DNA of 42,667 nt from Methylibium sp. GTDB taxonomy: Bacteria > Pseudomonadota > Gammaproteobacteria > Burkholderiales > Burkholderiaceae_C. How positions within the stretch are numbered: the first letter of the stretch is position 1; every line of letters begins with the position of its first letter. The notes under the pieces are model-generated. The model searched no databases and was not told where the DNA came from. It saw only the letters and a list, made by a program, of their open reading frames with translations. Below, piece by piece: positions 18,093 through 27,321 of the stretch. The DNA lies in NCBI GenBank assembly GCA_013824165.1, contig PNNH01000122.1:1-42667 (forward strand), in the 5' to 3' direction. The position numbers and the translations under genes were made by a program.

Positions 18093-19469
18093 ATGATGGG
18101 GCCCATGTCCGCCATCGCGCCAGGCACGCCTGAGCCAGCCGCCTCCGACCTGCCGAAATTCATCGGCAAGTACCGCGTGCTGCGCCGCCTGGGCGAGGGC
18201 GCGACCAGCGATGTGTTTCTGGGGCGCGACGATTTCCACGATGTGGAGGTGGCCATCAAGCGCGTGCGCGCCTGGGCGTTGAGCAGCCGCGGCGGCCCGG
18301 GCGAGCAGTTCCCGTTCCGCTTCTACGCCGCCGAGGCGGCGCTGACGGGGCGCTTCCAGCATCCCAACGTAGTGCAGATCCTGGATGCGGTGCCGGACGA
18401 GATGGCGCCCTATCTGGTGATGGAGTACGTGCCGGGCGTGACGCTCAAGCACTTCTGCCGCAGCGACCGCCTACTGCCGCTGGACCAGATCGTCGAGCTG
18501 GGCTTCAAGTGCGCGATGGCGCTGTCCTATGTGTTCCGCCAGGGCCTGATCCACCGCGACGTCAAACCGGCCAATCTGCTGGCCGTGCTGGACGCGCAAG
18601 GAGTGGTGACGGACGTGAAGATCAGCGACTTCGGCAGTGCGCTGAACCTCAACTCGGATTCCACCCAGGTGCACCGCGTCGGCTCGCTGGCCTATATGCC
18701 GCCCGAGCAGATCGAGGGCGGCGACGTCGACAGCCGCGCGGACATCTACGCACTGGGCGCAGTGCTGTACCACCTGGTGGCGGGGCGCCCGCCTTTCGAC
18801 GCGCCCAACCAGATGGCGCTGATGCACCAGATCTACCACCAGGCCCCGACCTCGCTGCAAGCGCTGCGCAGCGGCGTCACGCCCGAGCTTGATGCGGTGA
18901 TCCTGCGGGCCTTGGCCAAGCACCCGGGCGAGCGCTATGCGGACTGGGAGGCCTTTGCCAAAGCGCTGTCCGAGCTGGTGGCGCGCCAGCTGGTGCCGCT
19001 GGCCCGCCTGTACGAAGTCAAGGACTCCGAGCGCTTCAACATGCTGCGCGAGCTGGAGTTCTTTGCCGACTTCGGTGATGTCGAGCTGTGGGAGGTGGTG
19101 CACCGCGCGCGCTGGCGCCGCTACCCGGTCGAGCATGCGCTCTACAAGAAAGGGCAGGAGGGCAACACCTTCCACATCATTGCCCAGGGCGAGGTGGAAG
19201 TGTTCCGCGATGGCGCCAAGGTGGCCACGCTGGGCCAGGGCACTTCGGTGGGTGAGATGGCCTATCTGGCGCCGAATCCGGATCTGCGCCGCCACAGCAC
19301 CGACATCAAGGTCAGCCAGATCTGCACCAGCATCTCCTTCACGCCCGAATCGCTGGGCCTGCTGAGCCCGGAGTGCCAGCACCGCTTCGACCGTGCCTTC
19401 ATCCAGGTGCTGGTGCGGCGCCTGCATGCGGCGCATGAGCAACTTTCGCATCCACGCCGAATCCTGTAA
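18093..19469 (+). CDS. Ser/Thr protein kinase fused to a cyclic-nucleotide-binding domain
   Basis: 458-residue Hanks-type kinase. The glycine-rich loop is GEGATSDVF, the ATP lysine lies in VAIKRV, the catalytic loop is HRDVKPANLL (D156), the metal motif is DFGSAL and the activation-loop end is MPPEQIEGG. Kinase residues are about 24-290. The C-terminal part (about 325-450) reads as a cyclic-nucleotide-binding fold: LYKKGQEGNTFHIIAQGEVE, then a phosphate-binding-cassette-like GEMAYL with nearby RR. No transmembrane helix, so it is probably a cytoplasmic cAMP- or cGMP-responsive kinase. Starts at 18096 or 18105 are also possible. It overlaps the argS promoter region divergently. The substrate is unknown. 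Confidence 0.9.
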   Translation: MMGPMSAIAPGTPEPAASDLPKFIGKYRVLRRLGEGATSDVFLGRDDFHDVEVAIKRVRAWALSSRGGPGEQFPFRFYAAEAALTGRFQHPNVVQILDAVPDEMAPYLVMEYVPGVTLKHFCRSDRLLPLDQIVELGFKCAMALSYVFRQGLIHRDVKPANLLAVLDAQGVVTDVKISDFGSALNLNSDSTQVHRVGSLAYMPPEQIEGGDVDSRADIYALGAVLYHLVAGRPPFDAPNQMALMHQIYHQAPTSLQALRSGVTPELDAVILRALAKHPGERYADWEAFAKALSELVARQLVPLARLYEVKDSERFNMLRELEFFADFGDVELWEVVHRARWRRYPVEHALYKKGQEGNTFHIIAQGEVEVFRDGAKVATLGQGTSVGEMAYLAPNPDLRRHSTDIKVSQICTSISFTPESLGLLSPECQHRFDRAFIQVLVRRLHAAHEQLSHPRRIL

Positions 19470-19565
19470 TCGCCGCGGCATCCAGCTGCGTTACGCTTGC
19501 ACGGACCTGTTTGATGGCAAGTCCTGACTCTCGTCACTCGATCATCCACCTGGAGCTTCCCGACC

Positions 19566-19967
19566 ATGCTGAAGAATCGCCTGTCCGTCCTGCTGGCCTG
19601 TCTGACTCTCGCGGCTTTCAACGCGCATGCTGCTGATGCGGCCCCGGCCTGCGAAGCCAAGGCGGCCGAGAAGAAGTTGGCCGGCGCGGCCAAGACCAGC
19701 TTTGTCAAGAAGTGCGTGGCCGATGCCGGCGGGTCCGACGCGACAGCCGCCTGCGATGCCAAGGCGGCTGAGAAGAAGCTCGCCGGTGCGGCCAAGACCA
19801 GTTTCACCAAGAAGTGCGTGGCCGATGCAGGCGCCGCCGCGTCAGCGCCCGCTGCTGCCCCGACGGCTGAGGCCACCTGCGATGCCAAGGCGGCCGAGAA
19901 GAAGCTGGCCGGTGCAGCCAAGACCAGCTTCACGAAGAAGTGTGTGGCCGACGCGGCTGCGAAGTAA
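19566..19967 (+). CDS. Exported PsiF-like triple-repeat protein
   Basis: 133-residue secreted protein with a signal peptide (MLKNRLSVLLACLTLAAFNA, cleavage near AHA-A). It is followed by three near-identical 26-residue repeats at 29-54, 63-88 and 105-130, each of the form C-x-AKAAEKKLAGAAKTSF-x-KKCVADA, with two cysteines that could pair. This is the PsiF repeat (named for the phosphate-starvation-inducible E. coli protein); molecular function is unknown. E. coli PsiF has two repeats, so a third here suggests recent internal duplication, and the DNA repeats are also close to identical. A GGAG lies about 10 bases before the ATG. It ends 12 bases from the convergent lysR-type gene. Confidence 0.88.
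   Translation: MLKNRLSVLLACLTLAAFNAHAADAAPACEAKAAEKKLAGAAKTSFVKKCVADAGGSDATAACDAKAAEKKLAGAAKTSFTKKCVADAGAAASAPAAAPTAEATCDAKAAEKKLAGAAKTSFTKKCVADAAAK
19650..19955 (+). repeat. Three 78-bp coding repeats in the PsiF-like gene
   Basis: Units at 19650-19727, 19752-19829 and 19878-19955, separated by 24 and 48 bases of Ala/Gly/Thr-rich linker. Each encodes the same 26-residue module. The differences between units are mostly silent or confined to two residue positions (the second residue E/D and the V/T before KKC), pointing to recent duplication or ongoing conversion. Confidence 0.9.
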
Positions 19968-19979
19968 GCAGCCGCCCGA

Positions 19980-20909
19980 TCAGCGCGCGCTGTCCTTGGC
20001 CATGGCGCGAGCCCAGTAATCCGGGTTCGCGTAATTGAGCTTGAGGAAGTCGATCCACAGCCGCACGCGCAGAGGCAGGTGCTTGCGCTGCGGCACCAGC
20101 GCGAAGATGCCATTGGGCGGCGCGGCAAAGTCTTCCAGCACCGCCTGCAGGCGGCCGGCCTCGATGTCGGCCTGCACCTCCCAGATGCTGCGCCAGGCGA
20201 CGCCCAGGCCGGTGATGCACCAGTCGTGCAGCACCTGGCCATCGCTGCAGTCCAGGCGGCCGACCGGGCGCCAATGCATCAGCTCGCCATCGACCATGAA
20301 GGCCCAGCCGCGGCTCTGGCTGGCTTCGGAGCTCAGGCCCAGGCATTGGTGGCGAGCCAGTTCGCTGGGGTGCTTGGGTGAGCCGGCCCGCTTCAGATAG
20401 GCGGGCGCCGCGACGCACAGGCGCCGGTTGTCGGCCAGTCGCATGCTGACCAGGCTGGAATCGACCAGATCACCGACGCGCACCGCGCAGTCGAAGCCTT
20501 CGTTGACGATGTCGACCACCCGGTCACTCAGGTTCAGCGACAGGCTCAGGTCTTGGTGCTGGGCCAGGAATTCGGGCACCAGCGGCGCCACATGACGGCG
20601 GCCGAAGCCCGCCGGCGCCGTGACGCGCAGATGGCCGCTGGCCTTGACGCCACCGGCGCTGACGCCGGCTTCAGCGTCGGCAATGTCCACCAGCAGGCGC
20701 TGGCAGCTCTCCAGGAAAGAGCTGCCTTCATGCGTCAGCGTGATGCGCCGCGTGGTGCGCACCAGCAGCTTGACGCCCAGCCGCTCTTCCAGCGCGTCGA
20801 TGCGACGCCCCATCACGGCCGGCGCCACGCCCTCCAACTGCGCAGCGGCCGTGAGGCTGCCTTTGGTGGCGACGGCGACGAAGGACTCGATCTGTTTGAG
20901 GCGATCCAT
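19980..20909 (-). CDS. LysR-family transcriptional regulator
   Basis: 309-residue LTTR. The N-terminal winged helix-turn-helix (about residues 1-60) reads MDRLKQIESFVAVATKGSLT and then AAQLEGVAPAVMGRRIDALE. The effector-binding domain follows (about 88-300), with LRVTAPAGFGRRHVAPLVPE and FDCAVRVGDLVDSSLVSMRL. The ATG at 20909 is the usual family start; 12 codons upstream would also be open but lack support. It is divergent from malate synthase G across a region of about 180 bases with several dyads, so it may control glcB and itself in response to a C2/C4 acid. This is inference from layout. Confidence 0.9.
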   Translation of the reverse strand: MDRLKQIESFVAVATKGSLTAAAQLEGVAPAVMGRRIDALEERLGVKLLVRTTRRITLTHEGSSFLESCQRLLVDIADAEAGVSAGGVKASGHLRVTAPAGFGRRHVAPLVPEFLAQHQDLSLSLNLSDRVVDIVNEGFDCAVRVGDLVDSSLVSMRLADNRRLCVAAPAYLKRAGSPKHPSELARHQCLGLSSEASQSRGWAFMVDGELMHWRPVGRLDCSDGQVLHDWCITGLGVAWRSIWEVQADIEAGRLQAVLEDFAAPPNGIFALVPQRKHLPLRVRLWIDFLKLNYANPDYWARAMAKDSAR

Positions 20910-20944
20910 GGCGCGAATAATTGCGCGCCCAGATCTGGAAAGCA

Positions 20945-21032
20945 ACCGAATTCGGTGGTGATTTGTGCAAAAACATCAGGGATTCAATGCGTTTGAGCCT
21001 ATGAATCGAAGCCCCGGCCTGACGTAGATTCA
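20945..21032. promoter_or_regulatory. Divergent lysR-glcB control region with dyad symmetries
   Basis: The 181 bases between the two starts hold a perfect 12-bp palindrome ACCGAATTCGGT (20945-20956), about 36 bases upstream of the lysR-type start. They also hold the interrupted dyad GATTCA (20981-20986)/TGAATC (21002-21007) and a third copy GATTCA (21027-21032). LysR-type proteins commonly bind one high-affinity site near their own promoter and a second site nearer the target promoter, which fits this layout. Binding is not shown. Confidence 0.45.
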
Positions 21033-21090
21033 GCATCAAGGGCCCATGGTGGCCGCATCCCTTTGTCCATTCACGTCGAGGCACACGATC

Positions 21091-23283
21091 ATGTCCGCAC
21101 GCACCGCCTGTCACCGTCTCCAGGTCGCCACTCCGCTGTACCGCTTCATCGAGGAGCAGGTCCTGCCGGGCACCGGCATCAGCAGCGCCAGCTTCTGGGC
21201 CGGCTTCGATGCGCTGGCCCATGATCTGGCGCCCAAGAACCTGGCCTTGCTGGCCGAGCGCGACCGCCTGCAGACCGAGTTGGACCAATGGCACAGTGCC
21301 CATCCCGGCCCGATCCAGGACATGCCGGCCTACCGCGCTTTCCTGGAGCGCATCGGCTATCTGGTGCCCACGCCTGCCCAAGTGACGGCGACGACCGCCA
21401 ACGTCGATGCCGAGTTGGCGCTGCAGGCCGGCCCGCAGCTGGTGGTGCCGATCCTGAACGCCCGCTACGCGCTGAACGCCGCCAATGCGCGCTGGGGCTC
21501 GTTGTATGACGCGCTCTATGGCACGGATGCAATTCCCGAGACCGACGGTGCCGAGAAGGGCAAGGGCTACAACCCGGTGCGCGGCGCCAAGGTGATTGCC
21601 TATGCCCGCCAGGTGCTGGACCAGGCTGCACCGCTGGCCGGCGCCTCGCACAAGGATGCCGCCGGCTACCGGGTCGAGAACGGCCGCCTGGTGGTGAGCC
21701 TGATCGGCGGTGCCAGCACCGGCCTGGCCGATGCGGCCCAGTTCGCCGGCTACCAGGGCGATGCCAGTGGGCCGAGCTCGGTGCTGCTGGTCCACAACGG
21801 CCTGCATCTGGACATCCAGATCGATCGCGGCACCGCCATTGGCAAGAGCGATGCGGCCGGTGTCAGCGATCTGATCGTCGAGTCGGCGCTGTCCACCATC
21901 CTGGACCTGGAGGACTCGGTCGCCGCGGTCGATGCCGAAGACAAGCTGCTGGCCTACAGCAACTGGCTGGGCATCCAGCTGGGCACGCTGACCGAGGAAG
22001 TCAGCAAGGGCGGCAAGAGCTTCACCCGCAGCCTCAATCCGGACCGTCGCTACACCGCAGCGAACGGCAACGGCGAGGTCGTGCTGCATGGCCGCTCACT
22101 GATGTTCGTGCGCAATGTCGGCCACTTGATGACGAACCCGGCCATCCTGCTGGACGGCGGCCGCGAGATCCCCGAGGGCATCATGGATGCCGTCATCACT
22201 ACGACCATCGCGCTGCATGACCTGCAGCGCCACGGCAAGAACGGCCTGTGCAACTCGCGCAAGGGCTCGGTCTACATCGTCAAGCCCAAGATGCACGGCC
22301 CCGCCGAGGTGGCTTTCGCGGCTGAGCTGTTCAGCCGCGTCGAGCAGATGCTGGGCCTGCCGGACAGCACCGTGAAGCTGGGCATCATGGATGAGGAGCG
22401 CCGCACCAGCGTCAACCTGAAGGCCTGCATCGCCGCGGCCGCCAGCCGCGTGGCCTTCATCAACACCGGCTTCCTGGACCGCACCGGCGATGAGATGCAC
22501 ACCGCGATGCTGGCCGGCCCAATGCTGCGCAAGGGCGACATGAAGGCGAGCGCCTGGATCCAGGCCTATGAGCGCGCCAACGTGCTGACCGGCCTGTCTT
22601 GCGGCCTGCGCGGTCGTGCCCAGATCGGCAAGGGCATGTGGGCCATGCCCGACCTGATGGCTGCGATGCTGGAGCAGAAGATTGGCCACCCACGAGCAGG
22701 CGCCAACACCGCCTGGGTACCGTCGCCGACCGCCGCCACGCTGCATGCGCTGCACTACCACCAGGTCAGCGTCGCGGCCGTGCAGCAGGAGCTGGAGAAG
22801 ATCGATGCCGATGCCGAGCGCAATGACATCCTGAACAAGCTGCTGAGCATCCCCGTGGTCGCCAAGGCTGAGTGGAGCGCAGCCGAGCGCCAGCAGGAGC
22901 TGGACAACAATGTGCAGGGCATCCTGGGCTATGTGGTGCGCTGGATCGACCAGGGCGTGGGCTGCTCCAAGGTGCCCGACATCCACAACGTCGGCCTGAT
23001 GGAAGACCGCGCCACGCTGCGCATCTCCAGCCAGCACATCGCCAACTGGCTGCACCACGGCGTGGTCAGTGAAGCTCAGGTGCGCGAGACCTTCGCCCGC
23101 ATGGCCAAGGTGGTGGACGAGCAGAACGCTGGCGATGCGCTCTACAAGAGCCTGGCTGCGAACCCCAGCGGTGCCGCCTTCCAGGCCGCGCTGGATCTGG
23201 TGTTCAAGGGCAAGGAGCAGCCGTCCGGCTACACCGAGCCGCTGCTGCACGCGTGGCGCTTGAAGGTCAAGGCAGGCGTGTGA
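21091..23283 (+). CDS. glcB: Malate synthase G
   Basis: 730-residue monomeric malate synthase, isoform G (E. coli GlcB 723), which condenses glyoxylate with acetyl-CoA to malate in glyoxylate and glycolate use. Recognisable segments are [55 protein letters not shown], the [20 protein letters not shown] block, and [20 protein letters not shown], which carries the catalytic aspartate region. The ATG at 21091 was chosen because the family starts near here; the 15-residue upstream extension has no homology that I recognise. It is divergent from a LysR gene. The 3' end overlaps the convergent methyltransferase gene by 17 bases. Confidence 0.96.
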   Translation: MSARTACHRLQVATPLYRFIEEQVLPGTGISSASFWAGFDALAHDLAPKNLALLAERDRLQTELDQWHSAHPGPIQDMPAYRAFLERIGYLVPTPAQVTATTANVDAELALQAGPQLVVPILNARYALNAANARWGSLYDALYGTDAIPETDGAEKGKGYNPVRGAKVIAYARQVLDQAAPLAGASHKDAAGYRVENGRLVVSLIGGASTGLADAAQFAGYQGDASGPSSVLLVHNGLHLDIQIDRGTAIGKSDAAGVSDLIVESALSTILDLEDSVAAVDAEDKLLAYSNWLGIQLGTLTEEVSKGGKSFTRSLNPDRRYTAANGNGEVVLHGRSLMFVRNVGHLMTNPAILLDGGREIPEGIMDAVITTTIALHDLQRHGKNGLCNSRKGSVYIVKPKMHGPAEVAFAAELFSRVEQMLGLPDSTVKLGIMDEERRTSVNLKACIAAAASRVAFINTGFLDRTGDEMHTAMLAGPMLRKGDMKASAWIQAYERANVLTGLSCGLRGRAQIGKGMWAMPDLMAAMLEQKIGHPRAGANTAWVPSPTAATLHALHYHQVSVAAVQQELEKIDADAERNDILNKLLSIPVVAKAEWSAAERQQELDNNVQGILGYVVRWIDQGVGCSKVPDIHNVGLMEDRATLRISSQHIANWLHHGVVSEAQVRETFARMAKVVDEQNAGDALYKSLAANPSGAAFQAALDLVFKGKEQPSGYTEPLLHAWRLKVKAGV

Positions 23284-24247
23284 GGCTCAGGGCCCAGCCC
23301 ATGATTGCGTCGCGATCCCGCAAGGGCTCCAGCGTGTAAGGACCCGATGCGGCCAGGCTGCTTGCAAGAGCCCTGGCCGCTGCTTCGTCCAGCGAATGGC
23401 TGCGCAGTTCATGCAGACGGAATGAGGCATCCTCGAGGCCGGTCAGCAGAATCTGCCAGCGCTGGCGCGCGGTTGCTTCGCCGGACTGGGCGGCCAGCGC
23501 CAGCAGCTGGCTGGCACTTTGCCGCACTTCGACCAGCACATCCGGGCACTGCCCGAGGTCCACGCGACTTTGCAGTTGGTTCTGCAAGACGTTGAAGCGC
23601 TCACGCCATGCATTGGCCTGGGCGTCGCGCTGCAGGCGGGCCCGGCCTTCCGCGCTCGCCGCCAAGGCCATCGGTGCCAGCATGTCGGCACAGGCCTGCA
23701 TGAAGCCCCCGGGCTGCAGCAGCCATTCCAGATGGGCGATTTCATCCGCTGCCAGAACGACCGGCAGGGCCTGCTGGTGATGCAGCAGCAGTCGGACGGC
23801 ACCGCCCGGCTTCAGCACACGCAGCAGTTCGGGGACGGCGCGGCTCAGGTCGCTGTACTCGAGCCCCCATTGACTGACAACCAAGTCGAAGCTGGCGTCC
23901 GCGAAGGGCAGATGTTCGGCCGGGCAGGTGCTGTGGAAGCGGACCCGATCGCGCTGACTCGCAGCCAGGGATTCCAGCCAGGGCGGCGCCAACTCGGCCA
24001 GGTCAACGGCGTCGCAGCTCAGGTCGGGCCGCTCGGCGAGGCTCAGCAGCAGGCGCGGCAAGGGGCCGTTGCCCGAGGCGATGTCAAGCACGCGGGCCGC
24101 GGGCGGCAATGCCGTGAAGCCACTGCGCCAGAAATCGCCAATCGGGCCGGCATAGCGCTCGTCGTAGCTGCCAGCGCAGGAGTGCATGGCGCCGCTCGAC
24201 CAATAGCGCGACCAGGTCGAGGCGCGCCCGGTAGGTGTTTTGGACAT
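23267..24247 (-). CDS. Class I SAM-dependent methyltransferase
   Basis: 326-residue predicted cytoplasmic methyltransferase. SAM motif I is [18 protein letters not shown] (about residues 55-72), followed by motif [13 protein letters not shown] and a post-motif region [20 protein letters not shown] and [16 protein letters not shown], typical of the UbiE/COQ5-like Methyltransf_11 fold. The C-terminal half is helical and without recognisable motifs. The substrate is unknown. ATG at 24247 ([12 protein letters not shown]) was preferred to starts 9-24 bases further upstream. It is divergent from the first TonB-dependent receptor and convergent with glcB. Confidence 0.83.
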   Translation of the reverse strand: MSKTPTGRASTWSRYWSSGAMHSCAGSYDERYAGPIGDFWRSGFTALPPAARVLDIASGNGPLPRLLLSLAERPDLSCDAVDLAELAPPWLESLAASQRDRVRFHSTCPAEHLPFADASFDLVVSQWGLEYSDLSRAVPELLRVLKPGGAVRLLLHHQQALPVVLAADEIAHLEWLLQPGGFMQACADMLAPMALAASAEGRARLQRDAQANAWRERFNVLQNQLQSRVDLGQCPDVLVEVRQSASQLLALAAQSGEATARQRWQILLTGLEDASFRLHELRSHSLDEAAARALASSLAASGPYTLEPLRDRDAIMGWALSLTRLP

Positions 24248-24649
24248 GGCGCGCATTCTGCCGCAGCCCACCCTTGCAATCCTTGGTCAGCTTGTTGGGG
24301 GCCACTGACCGGCTACGACCGGACCGAAGTGTTGCTAGTCGACGACGGAACACCCCCTGGGACACGGGTCGAAAAGGTTCAAGTTGTCGTAATTTGAGAC
24401 AAGAAAACCGACGGCCTGCATAACAAATAGTCCGTAAGTGATTGTTTTTATTAGAAAAGGCGATCGGTAAGACAAATGTCACGGATGACTGATAGCACTT
24501 GTGGGGCGCTTGGCTAAGGGGAACCCCGGCGTGGCCGACTCGGTCTGGCTCTTCAGAATACGCGGGCTTTTTCAGTTATTTCTGCCGACCCGCCCACAAA
24601 GCGCCGGACGGCGGGTTGGGGTCAAGACCCTTATCAACAAGGAGTTTTC
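24248..24649. other. Intergenic region upstream of the first TonB-dependent receptor
   Basis: A 402-base gap without a credible gene. Positions about 24380-24480 are AT-rich compared with the surroundings and probably hold the promoter; a weak -35/-10-like pair is TTGAGA (24394-24399) and CATAAC (24419-24424), spaced 19 bases, with a short dyad TTGTC (24384-24388)/GACAA (24398-24402). The receptor-proximal part contains the conserved leader block (24518-24600, separate entry). A short GGGGTCAAGACCC dyad (24618-24630) lies just before the ribosome binding site AAGGAG. Confidence 0.5.
24518..24600 (+). promoter_or_regulatory. Conserved leader element, copy 1 (TonB-receptor 5' UTR)
   Basis: Block shared with the leader of the second receptor (31826-31907). 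Aligned without gaps, bases 1-18 (GGGGAACCCCGGCGTGGC here) match at 16 of 18 and bases 37-50 (CAGAATACGCGGGC) at 13 of 14. CGAC follows at offset 68 and CCACAAA at offset 76 (67 and 75 in the other copy). The middle is variable. A GGG-GAAC-CCC mini-hairpin and pairing of GCGGG (24562-24566) with CCCGC (24589-24593) are possible. It ends 49 bases before the receptor ATG. It fits no riboswitch class that I recognise. Confidence 0.6.
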
Positions 24650-27190
24650 ATGTTCAAGAAGTCCAAAGTTTGCGCAGCCGCGCTGCTGGCGATCGGCGGC
24701 AGTGCCGTTCTGACCGCAGCACCTGTTTACGCCCAAGACCAGCAGCTGGAGCGTGTTGAAGTGACAGGCTCGCGCATCAAGCGCGCTGCCGCTGAAGGCG
24801 CCCTGCCGGTCACCGTCGTGACGCGCGCGCAACTGGAAGACAGCGGTGCTGTCACCATCGCTGAGTTCATCCGTAACTCCACCTTCTCGAGCGCCGGCCA
24901 GTTCCGTCCGCAGTCGGGTTCGTCGGCTCAGTCTTTCGCTGGCGTGAACCTGCGTGGTCTGGGCACCGAGCGTACGCTGGTGCTGGTTGACGGACGCCGT
25001 CTGGCCAAGGCGCCTAACGTTGGCGACTCTGCCGACATGAACTCCATCCCGATGGCTGCCGTCGAGCGCATCGAAATCCTGACCGACGGCGCATCCGCCG
25101 TGTATGGTTCCGATGCCATCGGTGGCGTGATCAACGTCATCCTGCGCAAGGATTTCGAAGGTATCCACTACTCGGTGGGCAAGACCCAGACTTCCACCAA
25201 GGGCGGCGACCGTGAAGAGGCGTCGGCGATGATCGGCATCACGTCCGAGAAGGGCCGCATCGTCGCAGGCGTGTCCAAGACCTCGCGTGACATCATCTTC
25301 GTGCGCGACTATCCCTGGGGCGCAGCGCGTGGTGCATCGTCCTACGGCAATGCCTTCTACCAGGCTGCTCCGGACGGCTCTGGCGGCACCTTCGCCAACA
25401 TCGGCCAAGCTGGCTGGCGTGGCAATGCAGGCTGCACGAACGCAGAAAAGGGCTTCTACGTCGCGGCCAATGGCCGTTGCGTCTACAACTTCAACCTGGT
25501 TGCCGCTGACGAAGCTGCCACCGGCGCCAAGTCGATCTTCGCCCGCGGTGAGTTCAATATCTCCAAGGACTGGACTGCGTACCTGAACGCATCCAACACC
25601 AACAACACCAGCTTCGGCCGCTATGCGCCGGTGCCGGACGCCATCCTGGTCAAGGCTGGCAGCGTGGCCAACACCTCGAGGACGCCGGACCAAGACGTCT
25701 ACCTGGCGCACCGCTTTGCCGCTGCAGGCAATCGCGACACCTCGACTGACGGCAACCTGAGCGATGTCGGCCTGGGCGTGCAGGGCACGGTCGGTGGCTT
25801 CGACGTCGAGTTCGGCGCGCGCCGCACGGTGTCCAAGCTGGTGGAAACCGGCCGTGGCTTCATCGTCAAGGGCTTGGCCACTACCGCCATCAACAACGGC
25901 ACCTACAACATTCAGGACCCGTTCGCCAACTCGGACACGGTGTTGAAGTCGATCACCACGACGACTGGTCGCGACAGCCTGTTCTCGCAAAGCGAGCTCT
26001 ACGCCAACGCGACGACCGACCTGTTCAAGATGGGCAGCGGCGCAGCCAAGCTGTACGTTGGTGTTGAGCACCGCACTGAGAAGTACGCCGACATCTATGA
26101 CTCGTTGAGCGAAGCTGGCGAAGTCCTGGGCAGCTCGGGCAGCTCTGCTGGTGGCTCGCGCAAGGTTGACGCCGTTTCTGCGGAAATGCTGTTCCCCTTC
26201 AGCAAGACCCTGGAAGGTACGGTGGCGGCTCGCTATGAGAAGTACTCCGACTACGGCAATGACTTCTCGCCGAAGGCATCGATCCGTTGGGCACCGACCC
26301 GCGAGCTGACGGTGCGTGGCTCGGTCGGACGCGGCTTCCGCGCGCCCAGCCTGCCTGCTCTGACGCAAAAGCCTGCATTCAGTGCTGATTCCGTCGTTGA
26401 CCCGCGTCACTGCTTGGCTGATGGTGGTTTCACCGCCGCGGAATGCCAGACCGAGTCGTTCCAGATCAACGGCCTGCGCATCGCCAACCCGAACCTGGGC
26501 TCTGAGAAGTCCAAGCAGTTCAGCATCGGCGCTGCCTGGGACGTGACCAAGTCCTTCACGGTCAAGGCTGACTACTGGAACACCCAGATCGACGATGTGA
26601 TCTCGTTCGTCTCGGCCCAGAGCATCGTCAACCGTGACAACGGCTCGTCGACGCTGCCGATCCCGAACGGCCTGTCGATCCGCCGCGATGCCAGCGGCAC
26701 GATCCTGCAGATCGTCTCTGGTTCCGCCAACGAGGGCACGCTGAAGTACTCCGGCGTGGACATCGTGGGTACGTTCACGCACAAGCACGCAGCTATCGGC
26801 AACTTCAAGCATGAAGTGACCTGGTCGCATGTCGCCAAGGCCGAGACCAATAACGTTGACTTCAACGGCACCTGGGGCCAGCCTAAGGATCGCGTGCAAT
26901 TGGCCAACAGCTGGTCGATGGGCGCGTTCGACGCGACCTGGAACGTCAACTTCATCGGCAAGAATGGCGTTGGTGCCAACGAGCCGGCCGTGCCTGAGTA
27001 CGTGACGCATGACGTGCAAGTGGCATGGGCTCCCCCTGTCAAGGGTGCCAAGCTGAGCCTTGGCGCGGTGAACCTGGGCAAGAAGCATCCTGCTCTGGTG
27101 GGCTCGCCTTATGACTCCAAGCCGTTCAACTACTACCTCTACGACGCTTATGGCCGCCAGGTCTATGTGCGTTTCGAGCAGAAGTTCTAA
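24650..27190 (+). CDS. TonB-dependent receptor 1
   Basis: 846-residue outer-membrane receptor. A Sec signal peptide (MFKKSKVCAAALLAIGGSAV through VYAQ, about 1-29) is followed by a TonB-box-like LERVEVTGSRIKR. The plug domain (about 45-165) has LPVTVVTRAQLEDSGAVTIA, VNLRGLGTERTLVLVDGRRL and ERIEILTDGASAVYGSDAIG. A large beta-barrel ends with aromatic Phe (YVRFEQKF), the outer-membrane insertion signal. The GSDAIGGVINVILRK style matches Oar/Caulobacter-type receptors for organic substrates rather than classic siderophore receptors. The RBS AAGGAG is 6-7 bases upstream. It is paralogous to the receptor at 31945 and followed by a terminator and an S9 peptidase. Substrate unknown. Confidence 0.94.
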   Translation: MFKKSKVCAAALLAIGGSAVLTAAPVYAQDQQLERVEVTGSRIKRAAAEGALPVTVVTRAQLEDSGAVTIAEFIRNSTFSSAGQFRPQSGSSAQSFAGVNLRGLGTERTLVLVDGRRLAKAPNVGDSADMNSIPMAAVERIEILTDGASAVYGSDAIGGVINVILRKDFEGIHYSVGKTQTSTKGGDREEASAMIGITSEKGRIVAGVSKTSRDIIFVRDYPWGAARGASSYGNAFYQAAPDGSGGTFANIGQAGWRGNAGCTNAEKGFYVAANGRCVYNFNLVAADEAATGAKSIFARGEFNISKDWTAYLNASNTNNTSFGRYAPVPDAILVKAGSVANTSRTPDQDVYLAHRFAAAGNRDTSTDGNLSDVGLGVQGTVGGFDVEFGARRTVSKLVETGRGFIVKGLATTAINNGTYNIQDPFANSDTVLKSITTTTGRDSLFSQSELYANATTDLFKMGSGAAKLYVGVEHRTEKYADIYDSLSEAGEVLGSSGSSAGGSRKVDAVSAEMLFPFSKTLEGTVAARYEKYSDYGNDFSPKASIRWAPTRELTVRGSVGRGFRAPSLPALTQKPAFSADSVVDPRHCLADGGFTAAECQTESFQINGLRIANPNLGSEKSKQFSIGAAWDVTKSFTVKADYWNTQIDDVISFVSAQSIVNRDNGSSTLPIPNGLSIRRDASGTILQIVSGSANEGTLKYSGVDIVGTFTHKHAAIGNFKHEVTWSHVAKAETNNVDFNGTWGQPKDRVQLANSWSMGAFDATWNVNFIGKNGVGANEPAVPEYVTHDVQVAWAPPVKGAKLSLGAVNLGKKHPALVGSPYDSKPFNYYLYDAYGRQVYVRFEQKF

Positions 27191-27214
27191 AGCGGCACTG
27201 GACTGAGAAAGCTT

Positions 27215-27238
27215 AGAGGCGGGCTTTGCCCGGCCTCT
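27215..27238 (+). other. GC-rich hairpin after TonB-receptor 1
   Basis: AGAGGCGGGC pairs with GCCCGGCCTCT around a TTT loop, a 10-bp stem with one bulged base, 24 bases after the receptor stop. It lacks a T-tract, so it is more likely an mRNA 3'-end stabiliser or part of a double hairpin with the terminator just downstream than a terminator itself. Confidence 0.5.
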
Positions 27239-27247
27239 GCTTTGTGA

Positions 27248-27281
27248 AGCCGCAGCGAGTCACGACTCGCTGCGGCTTTTT
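27248..27281 (+). terminator. Strong intrinsic terminator between receptor 1 and its S9 peptidase
   Basis: Perfect 12-bp stem GCCGCAGCGAGT (27249-27260)/ACTCGCTGCGGC (27265-27276) with a CACG loop, an A-tract before it and five T after it. It lies 57 bases after the receptor stop and 41 bases before the peptidase start. Peptidase expression therefore needs read-through or its own promoter. Confidence 0.93.
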
Positions 27282-27321
27282 CAGTATTGCTGCTGGTTTT
27301 TGCGCTCATCCCCGTCACACC

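Noticed and set aside
16270-18096. 608-codon open frame antisense to argS
   Set aside because: argS is complete with HLGH and KLSKR motifs. The antisense frame has no recognisable domain.
19650-19955. CRISPR-like repeat array
   Set aside because: The three 78-bp repeats are in frame within a protein gene and encode a known repeat; the spacers are coding linkers and there are no cas genes.
24518-24600. Cobalamin or TPP riboswitch upstream of the receptor
   Set aside because: The GGGGAA start recalls some riboswitch consensus pieces, but the B12 box and the TPP signature segments are absent in both leader copies.
24501-24713. Upstream ORF covering leader copy 1
   Set aside because: The equivalent frame in copy 2 has a stop just before the block, and the differences between copies show no third-position bias, so conserved coding is unlikely.
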